Positions 17,087 through 23,746 of a stretch of 64,000 bases of DNA are shown here, one piece after another. Source of the DNA: Chitinophagaceae bacterium (GTDB lineage Bacteria > Bacteroidota > Bacteroidia > Chitinophagales > Chitinophagaceae); the NCBI GenBank assembly GCA_020403425.1, contig JADBXR010000011.1:36632-100631 (forward strand). Reading direction: 5' to 3'. Position 1 is the first letter of the stretch; each line of letters begins with the position of its first letter. The position numbers and the translations under genes are program-made. Under the pieces are notes generated by a model, which searched no databases, was not told the DNA's origin, and saw only the letters and a program-made list of their open reading frames with translations.

Positions 17087-18411
17087 CAGAATATTTCCAG
17101 GTAGCGGCGTATGAGGTTCCCGTCAGGTACAAACCTGATGTATGCATCATTGGAGCCGGGCCTGCGGGAGTGGCTGCTGCCGTTGCAGCGGCACGCCAGA
17201 ACTTATCTGTACTGCTGATTGAAAAATATGGATTCAGCGGCGGGGCCACCGTTGCTGGCCTGAGTGGAACCATCTGCGGATTATTCAGCAGCGGACCAAA
17301 ACCCGAACAGATCGTATTTGGTTTTGCCAATGAATTTTACACACGATTAAAACAAAAAAACGGCGTGTCCAATCCGGTACCCTTTGGTAATACCTTACTG
17401 GTACCGCACGACAGCCTTCGCTGGAAAGAGATCGCAGATGGGTTGTTACAGGAAGGTCATTGCAACATTTTATACCACACCCGTTTTCTGCAGGCATTTA
17501 CAGATTACCAGGGCCGGATCACTTCTTTGTTAGTAAAGGGACAAGAAGGCCAGTTCGTTATTAAGCCAGGGTTTGTTATAGACGCATCGGGAGATGCCGA
17601 AGTGGTTCATAGCATATCCGGCCCTACTTTTTTGGGTAATAATGGCGTGGTGCAAACGCCAACCATGATCTTTAAAATGGGGAATGTAGACAACCATCTT
17701 TTTCAGCAGCTAAGTCCCGCGCAGCTGAATCAAAAAGTAAAAGAAGCTGCTCTCTCCGGTGCCTATCAACTGCCAAGGCATCATGTATATGTGTTCCCGC
17801 TGCCTAATTCGGGCGAAGTGCTTTGTAATATGACCAAGATCACTTACCCCGATGGCCGGATCCCGTTGGGAATAGATTCTGCCGACCTCAGTTTTGCAGA
17901 AATAGAGGGCAGAAAACAGGCCCGCGAATATGCGCGCTTCCTCATCAACGAAATACCCGCTTTCCGAAATGCTTACCTGTCTGATACAGGAGCGCAGGTA
18001 GGCATCAGGCAAACCCGTTCCATTCTCGGAAAAGGTAAACTGCTGAATGAAGATGTGATGCAGGCACGGAAAAATAAAAACGCCATTACACATTCTGCAT
18101 GGCCCATGGAGATTCATAACACAGGAGAAGTAACCATTGTTCAGCTGGAGAATGACTACTACGATATTCCATTCGAAACCCTGGTTCCGCAAAATGCCAC
18201 CAATTATCTCGTAGCCGGCAGGTGTATGTCGGCCGAGCATGAGGCACTGGCTTCTGCCCGGGTTACGGCCCAGTGTTTCGGAATGGGTTATGCGGCAGGA
18301 GCTGCCTGTGGTTTAATGCTGCATGAAAAACAGGAAGCAAAGAACCTGGATGGAGTGATGGTAAAACAATGGATGAAACAACAGCATTTAAAAGATACAC
18401 ATGAACCATAA
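17083..18411 (+). CDS. FAD-dependent oxidoreductase
   Basis: The 442-residue flavoprotein has a dinucleotide-binding motif GAGPAG (residues 24-29) and the following acidic end LLIEK. GFSGGATVAGLSGTICGL is characteristic of the FAD_oxidored family (PF12831), and VIDASGDAEV and YLVAGRCMSAEHEALASARV are later FAD-contact regions. No signal peptide is seen, so it acts in the cytoplasm. It overlaps the previous gene by 4 bp and the next by 11 bp, meaning tight translational coupling with the dehydrogenase and the dehydratase. Oxidation of a sugar or sugar acid before dehydration is the most natural reading, but substrate and electron acceptor cannot be deduced. Confidence 0.8.
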   Translation: MTEYFQVAAYEVPVRYKPDVCIIGAGPAGVAAAVAAARQNLSVLLIEKYGFSGGATVAGLSGTICGLFSSGPKPEQIVFGFANEFYTRLKQKNGVSNPVPFGNTLLVPHDSLRWKEIADGLLQEGHCNILYHTRFLQAFTDYQGRITSLLVKGQEGQFVIKPGFVIDASGDAEVVHSISGPTFLGNNGVVQTPTMIFKMGNVDNHLFQQLSPAQLNQKVKEAALSGAYQLPRHHVYVFPLPNSGEVLCNMTKITYPDGRIPLGIDSADLSFAEIEGRKQAREYARFLINEIPAFRNAYLSDTGAQVGIRQTRSILGKGKLLNEDVMQARKNKNAITHSAWPMEIHNTGEVTIVQLENDYYDIPFETLVPQNATNYLVAGRCMSAEHEALASARVTAQCFGMGYAAGAACGLMLHEKQEAKNLDGVMVKQWMKQQHLKDTHEP

Positions 18412-20077
18412 GCTAAGAAGCAATTTTGAAGAAGGAAGTACCCGCTGGGCCGTTCGCAGGGCGCAATGGATAGCCATGGGCATTCCTGAAGCGGATTTTG
18501 AGAAACCCAAGATCGCCATCATCAACTCTTCTTCAGGACTCTCTGTCTGTTACCAGCACCTGGATGAAATGTCTGTACTGGCACAGCAGGCTGTAAAAGA
18601 AGCCGGTGGACTGGCTTTCGAGATCAACACCATTGCACCTTCAGATTTTGTAACATCTGCCGGGAAAAAAGCACGTTACCTCATGCCCACCCGCGACCTG
18701 ATGGTGAATGATATTGAAGTGATGATGGAAGGAGCCGTACTGGATGGAATGATCCTGCTCTCCTCCTGCGATAAAACCACCCCCGCTCATATCATGGCGG
18801 CAGCCAGGTTAAATGTTCCCGCGATAGTTGTTCCCTGTGGATACCAGCTGGGTGGTAATTGTAACGGCAAAGTGGTGGACATAGAAGAAGTGTATAAAGG
18901 AGTGGGTACTTTGCTGACAGGAAAAATGACACTCGATGATATGAAAGACTGGACCCGCTGCGCCATCCAGGGTCCCGGTGTTTGTGCGGGGTTGGCAACG
19001 GCCAATTCCATGCATTGTATGGCGGAAGCGATGGGGATGGCACTGCCACAAACTACCCCGGTACGGGCGGGTAGCGATCGTTTAAAACAGATCATCAGAA
19101 CCGCAGGGGCTAAGATCATAGAATTGGTTGAACAGGATCTGCGGCCCAGGGATATTCTCACCAAAGAAGCTTTTCAGAATGCGGTAAGGGTGGCCATCTC
19201 TATCGGGTGTTCTGTAAACACCGTGCGACATCTTGCCGCTATTTCTGTAGAAGCGGAACTGGATCTGGATATTGTAAAAATGTTTGAAGAAGAATCTGCC
19301 GGGTTTTCCCTCATCACACAGATCAGGCCCAATGGCCCCGATCGTATCGAAGACCTTGACAGGGCCGGTGGAACCAACGCGGTGATGCACAGGCTGCAAT
19401 CACAACTGAATACCGGTGTACTAACGGTACAGAATACAACACTCTCGGCTATTCTCAGCAAAGAAACTGTGATTGATGAAACGATCATCCGGAAAACAAC
19501 GGATCCCTTCCGCAAAGAACCCGGGCTGGTCATCATCCGCGGTAATGTGGCGCCATCAGGCGCTATTGTGAAACTTTCGGGAATTGATGGGGCAAACCGT
19601 ATTTTTAAAGGGCCGGCAAGAGTGTATGAAGAGGAAGACCTGGCCATGCAGGAACTGGCCAAAGGAAATATTGTAAAGGGAGATATTGTGGTTCTGCGGA
19701 TGATGGGACCTGTTGGCGGACCGGGTACTGTTTTTGCCTGTAGTTTTATGGCCGCACTGAGTGGGGCCGGACTGGCAGATACAGTAGCGGTGGTAACCGA
19801 TGGAGAACTTTCGGGATTGAATAAAGGAATCACCATCGGTCAGGTGATGCCCGAAGCAGCCTGTGGCGGACCACTGGCCATTATTGAAGAAGGAGACAGT
19901 ATATTGATTGATCTCGATAACAGGAAAATAGACCTGCAGATTCCGGAAGCGGAATATCAAAACAGGATGCGCAACTGGCAACCCAAACAACGCAAACTGG
20001 AAAATAACTGGCTGAAATTTTATGCTGATAATGTAATGCCGATAGAACAGGGAGCTGTATTTGGCAGGAGGAATTAA
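18401..20077 (+). CDS. IlvD/Edd-family dehydratase (sugar-acid dehydratase type)
   Basis: The 558-residue Fe-S dehydratase belongs to the dihydroxyacid/6-phosphogluconate/aldonate dehydratase family. Three cysteines that ligate the cluster are placed as expected: Cys50 (SGLSVCYQH), Cys123 (LSSCDKTTPA) and Cys195 (GPGVCAGLATANSM). The C-terminal half has the conserved MMGPVGGPG, TDGELSG and GPLAIIEEGD stretches. Within an operon that lacks other branched-chain amino-acid genes and contains an aldolase and acid-sugar transporter, a sugar-acid dehydratase making a 2-keto-3-deoxy acid is far likelier than IlvD proper. It overlaps the FAD oxidoreductase gene by 11 bp. The actual acid (aldonate or aldarate) is unknown. 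Confidence 0.85.
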   Translation: MNHKLRSNFEEGSTRWAVRRAQWIAMGIPEADFEKPKIAIINSSSGLSVCYQHLDEMSVLAQQAVKEAGGLAFEINTIAPSDFVTSAGKKARYLMPTRDLMVNDIEVMMEGAVLDGMILLSSCDKTTPAHIMAAARLNVPAIVVPCGYQLGGNCNGKVVDIEEVYKGVGTLLTGKMTLDDMKDWTRCAIQGPGVCAGLATANSMHCMAEAMGMALPQTTPVRAGSDRLKQIIRTAGAKIIELVEQDLRPRDILTKEAFQNAVRVAISIGCSVNTVRHLAAISVEAELDLDIVKMFEEESAGFSLITQIRPNGPDRIEDLDRAGGTNAVMHRLQSQLNTGVLTVQNTTLSAILSKETVIDETIIRKTTDPFRKEPGLVIIRGNVAPSGAIVKLSGIDGANRIFKGPARVYEEEDLAMQELAKGNIVKGDIVVLRMMGPVGGPGTVFACSFMAALSGAGLADTVAVVTDGELSGLNKGITIGQVMPEAACGGPLAIIEEGDSILIDLDNRKIDLQIPEAEYQNRMRNWQPKQRKLENNWLKFYADNVMPIEQGAVFGRRN

Positions 20078-20082
20078 AACGT

Positions 20083-21219
20083 ATGTACACAGAATTGAAT
20101 GGCAAACCGGAAAGGGTGATTGTATTCCTGATAGACGGGCTTCACTGGAAAGCGCCGGGCAAACTGGTTATGCCGGTGTTTAAGCAGTTGATAGAACAGG
20201 GAACCTATATCGAAAAATCGTACATGATCGTTCCCCATCATCCCACTATTGGCGAATATGGTCGCATCCATACGTCTTCATTTCCCAACCCAGTATTACA
20301 GGAAGGCACGCTCTTCATCAACCCCGCCAATAAAATGCTGCAGGAAATGTTTGTGCCTGCCGGTACCACCGCTTTTATTGCCAATACCAAAGCGTATGTT
20401 TCTGTAAGCAGGGGCTTTGATATCAATATCCATGAACCCGCCCTGTCTGATGAAGAAGTGGTGAACCGTAGTATGGAACTGCTGCAACAACAGGAGATCC
20501 GCTACAGCAGAATACACCTGCAAACACCCGGTAACGAGGGGCGTTACCTCTCGGCCACATCTCCCGATCAACCTTATTACCGGAATATCTGGGGCGAGGG
20601 ATCTCCTTATGTAAGGGCTGTGGAACAGGCAGACCGTTTACTCGGTAAACTGATCGATGAGCTGAAGAAAACCGGTAAATGGGAATCAACCCTGCTGGTG
20701 GTAACTTCCGATCATGGACAATCTGAACAGGGCTGGCATCCGATGATAGATGAAGACAGTGTAATGACACCGCTGGTATTTGTGGGACCCTCTGTTGCAA
20801 AAAACAGGGTACTACCTTATTTCGAACACACAGATCTTTCACCCACCATAACCGGGCTGATGGGGATTGAACCACCCAACACAGGAGGCGGGGCGGGTGT
20901 GTTTATCAAAGAAGTATTGTCTGCAACAGACGCAGCAGGTTTTACCCATCCCCGTTATATACAGACCCTTAACCGGCAACTGAATGCCTATAATGCCCTG
21001 CGGGCAAGGATCATGATAGCCGGGGAAAAAGATGTGTATTTCTCGAGCCTGATCAGTTACCTCGAAAATGAATTACTTACCCCTGAACCGTTTTACCATC
21101 ACGACAGGTTCCTGGAATGGGAGCGGGCGGGTAATACACAACACCTGATTGAGGTGAACGATCAGATCCTGGAACAGATGCGTGATGAACTTACCAAATT
21201 GGAAAAGACAAACGGATAA
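20083..21219 (+). CDS. Alkaline-phosphatase-superfamily hydrolase (phosphodiesterase/pyrophosphatase-like), cytoplasmic
   Basis: The protein of 378 residues begins almost at once with the metal-site motif VIVFLIDG (Asp18). The nucleophile is probably Thr55 in VPHHPTIGEYG, and later metal ligands are in VTSDHGQSEQGWH and a C-terminal HTDLSPTI. There is no Cys/Ser-x-Pro-x-Arg sulfatase signature, so a phosphodiesterase/nucleotide-pyrophosphatase or phosphonate-hydrolase type is more likely than a sulfatase. It has no signal peptide, which is unusual for this superfamily and suggests action on an imported or intracellular phospho- or sulfo-compound. It starts 5 bp after the dehydratase stop and precedes the transporter. 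The substrate is not predictable. Confidence 0.78.
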   Translation: MYTELNGKPERVIVFLIDGLHWKAPGKLVMPVFKQLIEQGTYIEKSYMIVPHHPTIGEYGRIHTSSFPNPVLQEGTLFINPANKMLQEMFVPAGTTAFIANTKAYVSVSRGFDINIHEPALSDEEVVNRSMELLQQQEIRYSRIHLQTPGNEGRYLSATSPDQPYYRNIWGEGSPYVRAVEQADRLLGKLIDELKKTGKWESTLLVVTSDHGQSEQGWHPMIDEDSVMTPLVFVGPSVAKNRVLPYFEHTDLSPTITGLMGIEPPNTGGGAGVFIKEVLSATDAAGFTHPRYIQTLNRQLNAYNALRARIMIAGEKDVYFSSLISYLENELLTPEPFYHHDRFLEWERAGNTQHLIEVNDQILEQMRDELTKLEKTNG

Positions 21220-21255
21220 CCATTTTATTACAGCCATACGCTAAAAAGACTGACC

Positions 21256-22569
21256 ATGAAGCCAACAGATTTGTCTGATCCACAGAAAAGCAACACAGGA
21301 AATTTTCGATGGGTGGTAGTGGTACTTTTGTTTTTTGCCACCACTATTAATTATATAGACAGGCAGGTGATCGGGTTATTAAAACCCACGTTGGAAAAAG
21401 AATTTAACTGGTCAGAAACCGATTACAGCAGAATTGTGATGGCGTTTTCGCTTACCTATGCCATCGGCTTATTATTCTTTGGACGCATCATTGATAAAAT
21501 CGGCACCAAACTGGGATATGCCATTTCCATTATATGCTGGAGTATTGCCGCCATGCTGCATTCGCTCGTAAAAAGTACTACGGGATTTGTATGGGTAAGG
21601 GCTGGCCTGGGCCTGGGAGAGTCGGGCAATTTTCCGGCGGCCATCAAAGCTATTGCAGAATGGTTTCCTAAAAAAGAAAGGGCACTGGCTACCGGGTTAT
21701 TCAATTCAGGGGCAAGTATCGGCGCCGTAATAGCGCCCATCATGGTTCCGCTGATCCTGGCGGCCTATGGCTGGAAAGAAGCGTTCCTGATTACCGGTGC
21801 ACTCGGTTTTATCTGGCTGATTTTCTGGCTGCTTTTTTATGAGGTGCCCTCCCGCAAGAAAGGACTCACCCGCATAGAATATGATCATATTCACAGCGAC
21901 CAGGAAGAAACGGGAGAACAGGGGAGCACTATCAGGTGGATAGAATTGCTCGGACTCAGGCAAACCTGGACCTTCATCACCGGCAAATTCCTGACCGATC
22001 CCATCTGGTGGTTTTTCCTGTTCTGGTTACCGTCTTATTTTTCATCCACTTTTGCGTTAGACCTCACCAAACCAAGCCTGCAACTGGGAGCCGTTTACCT
22101 GGCCACTACTGTGGGAAGTATCGGCGGCGGATACCTTTCATCGCGAATGATCAAAAAAGGCTGGCCGGTTTTTAAGGCAAGGAAAACCACCCTGCTCATA
22201 GCGGCGCTCTGTGTAATACCCATTATATCTGCGAGGTATGCCACCAATATCTGGATGGCGGTTGGATTAATCAGCCTGGCTGCTGCCGCCCACAATGCCT
22301 GGAGCGCCAATATATTTACGGTAGCTTCCGATATGTTCCCTAAAAAAGCATTGAGCTCCGTGATAGGTATCGGGGGTATGGCGGGCTCGGTAGGGGGCAT
22401 CCTGTTTCCGATGCTGGTGGGCTATTTGCTGGATCTCTATAAACTGAAAGGAAATATCACTACCGGCTACAACCTGCTGTTCCTGATCTGCGGTTGCGCT
22501 TACCTGCTGGCATGGCTCATCATTCATTTTCTCACACCCCGTATGGAGCGGGTGATAGTGAAAGGGTAG
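21256..22569 (+). CDS. MFS anion:cation symporter, hexuronate/aldarate type (ExuT/GarP-like)
   Basis: Inner-membrane transporter of 437 residues with about 12 hydrophobic segments. The first includes TTINYIDRQVIGLLKP, the conserved start of ACS-family members that carry hexuronates, galactonate and glucarate/galactarate. The loop motif GRIIDKIGTKLGY and the helix GLGESGNFPAAIKAIAEWFPKKERALATG are also typical. It is the last gene of the operon, 36 bp after the phosphatase-like gene. It would bring the monomeric acid released in the periplasm into the cytoplasm for the dehydratase-aldolase route. The exact acid is unknown. Confidence 0.88.
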   Translation: MKPTDLSDPQKSNTGNFRWVVVVLLFFATTINYIDRQVIGLLKPTLEKEFNWSETDYSRIVMAFSLTYAIGLLFFGRIIDKIGTKLGYAISIICWSIAAMLHSLVKSTTGFVWVRAGLGLGESGNFPAAIKAIAEWFPKKERALATGLFNSGASIGAVIAPIMVPLILAAYGWKEAFLITGALGFIWLIFWLLFYEVPSRKKGLTRIEYDHIHSDQEETGEQGSTIRWIELLGLRQTWTFITGKFLTDPIWWFFLFWLPSYFSSTFALDLTKPSLQLGAVYLATTVGSIGGGYLSSRMIKKGWPVFKARKTTLLIAALCVIPIISARYATNIWMAVGLISLAAAAHNAWSANIFTVASDMFPKKALSSVIGIGGMAGSVGGILFPMLVGYLLDLYKLKGNITTGYNLLFLICGCAYLLAWLIIHFLTPRMERVIVKG

Positions 22570-22699
22570 ATTGTGTAAATGAACTCGTAAATGTATTCAG
22601 CAATCGAGGAGGCTGCTTATCATTGTCCAAAATAAGAAAGACTTGATTTTAGGACGGATAGAAATTAGACTCGAAGGAGTTAATTTTTAACCGTTAAAT

Positions 22700-23187
22700 A
22701 TGAAAAGCAAAGTTTGTCCGAGACACAGATCGTGTCAATTTTAAAGCAGTATGAAGGCAGCCAAGAGGCTGTGGATGTATGCCGAGTTAATGTGGGATCA
22801 TCAGTTAGCCAAACACATCATCGAAAATAAGTTATAGAGCCCTGTCAGAAGAGAGAACTGGCAGAAGGTGTGGTTCTGGAAGAAAAAGTGAGTGTTGGCA
22901 GGGCTTGCCGGGTTGTATCGCTGCATAGAAGTGTTTGGTGCTATCAAAGTCAGAAAGACGATTCTGAAGTAATTGCCAAGTTGCAGTCTTATGTTGAACG
23001 GTACCAGATCCGCGGTTTTGATGATTACTATGGCAAGATCCGTAACGAAGGATTAGGCTGGAGCAGTAATCGTGTTTTGCGCATGTATCGTGAGCTTGGT
23101 CTGGGACTTAGAAGAAAACATAAGCGTTGGCTTCCTGCAAGGATTAAACAGCCGTTAGAACAACAAGAAAACCCTTGGAAAGGTTAA
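22700..23187 (+). pseudogene. Degenerate IS3-family transposase remnant (orfA + N-terminal orfB)
   Basis: OrfA traces: ATG at 22700, then after a frame change SETQIVSILKQYEGSQEAVDV, the helix-turn-helix start of IS3-family OrfA, which breaks down before a stop near 22836. OrfB traces start about 22870 (VSVGRACRVVSLHRSVWCYQ) and run through GFDDYYGKIRNEGLGWSSNRVLRMYRELGL to a stop at 23187, before the integrase catalytic DDE domain. The element is therefore truncated and frameshifted, without catalytic residues. It lies just beyond the end of the catabolic operon. The flanks 22570-22699 and 23188-23235 show no gene, and no clean terminal inverted repeats were identified. Confidence 0.8.
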
Positions 23188-23263
23188 GTAAAACAAGGTA
23201 GCTGCAAATTTTTTACAATTACATTTTACCACATTTTGGTACAAATTTTATCAATTAAGATTT

Positions 23264-23412
23264 TATCTTTGTACTCACCAAGGCAGAAAAATAGGTGACC
23301 CATTCGGTGACACTAAATCTTGCGAGTTGTAATTGGTTGAAAATCATATTCATAGAGAGAAAGGTTTGTGAGCCTTCCTCTCTGCAAAAGCCGGTCAATC
23401 TGACCGGCTTTT
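23264..23412 (+). ncRNA. Candidate small RNA with own promoter box and terminator
   Basis: A perfect -7 box TATCTTTG lies at 23264-23271. The nearest TTG (23236-23238) is 25 bp away, slightly long. A transcript from about 23278 would hold TCACC/GGTGA pairing at its 5' end and an imperfect stem GAGAGAAAGG / CCTTCCTCTC (about 23355-23384), and would end in the strong terminator at 23386-23412. There is no convincing reading frame. It matches no RNA family I recognise. It could equally be an independent sRNA or a remnant leader. Confidence 0.4.
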
Positions 23413-23416
23413 TTGT
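23386..23416 (+). terminator. Intrinsic terminator
   Basis: AAAAGCCGGTCA (23386-23397), a three-base loop, then TGACCGGCTTTT (23401-23412) followed by further T residues. A 12-bp perfect stem and a U-tract make it a strong terminator for the plus strand; the A-rich left side could also serve the minus strand. No protein gene ends just before it, which is the reason to suspect a small RNA. Confidence 0.75.
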
Positions 23417-23669
23417 ATTCCTGCCCAACATACATGATCTGTCCATTAGATTTCAACCGCGACAGCGGATCGCTAACCGGTGTATAGTAAGGTCAAACTA
23501 TACTATGCGATTGTAGCAAACTTTCCCCAGCGTAATCCCTAATTCGAGGGATATAAGTAAAAAAATTGAATTAACCATCTGAATAATAGAATGTTACGTA
23601 TGTATTGAGGCGTCCTATTCGTTGTTTAATTTCTTTAAACTCGATACAGGCGGGCATTCCAGCCATTTG

Positions 23670-23725
23670 TTAATACGCAGGTAACATTGGGGTAACAATT
23701 TGATAACATGACGCGAGCACCTTTG
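23670..23725 (+). promoter_or_regulatory. Pho-box-like array of four 11-bp-spaced half-sites plus -7 box
   Basis: Hexamers TTAATA (23670), GTAACA (23681), GTAACA (23692) and ATAACA (23703) occur at exactly 11-bp steps, each separated by 5 bp. This is the geometry of PhoB/PhoP tandem binding sites; TTAACA-like hexamers with 11-bp period are known for Bacillus PhoP. Nine bp after the last site is CACCTTTG (23718-23725), close to TAnnTTTG, as in activator promoters where the box replaces the upstream element. The downstream gene starts at 23747. The 23417-23669 stretch shows no gene. Confidence 0.6.
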
Positions 23726-23746
23726 CATCATTAAAATTATCGTTCC

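Noticed and set aside
19174..19836. 220-codon minus-strand frame within the dehydratase gene
   Set aside because: Antisense shadow; Ser/Pro-rich translation without a domain.
18401..20077. Calling the dehydratase ilvD (valine/isoleucine synthesis)
   Set aside because: No other branched-chain amino-acid genes are near and the operon is clearly for sugar-acid breakdown.
20083..21219. Calling the alkaline-phosphatase-fold protein a sulfatase
   Set aside because: It lacks the Cys/Ser-x-Pro-x-Arg formylglycine motif and an export signal.
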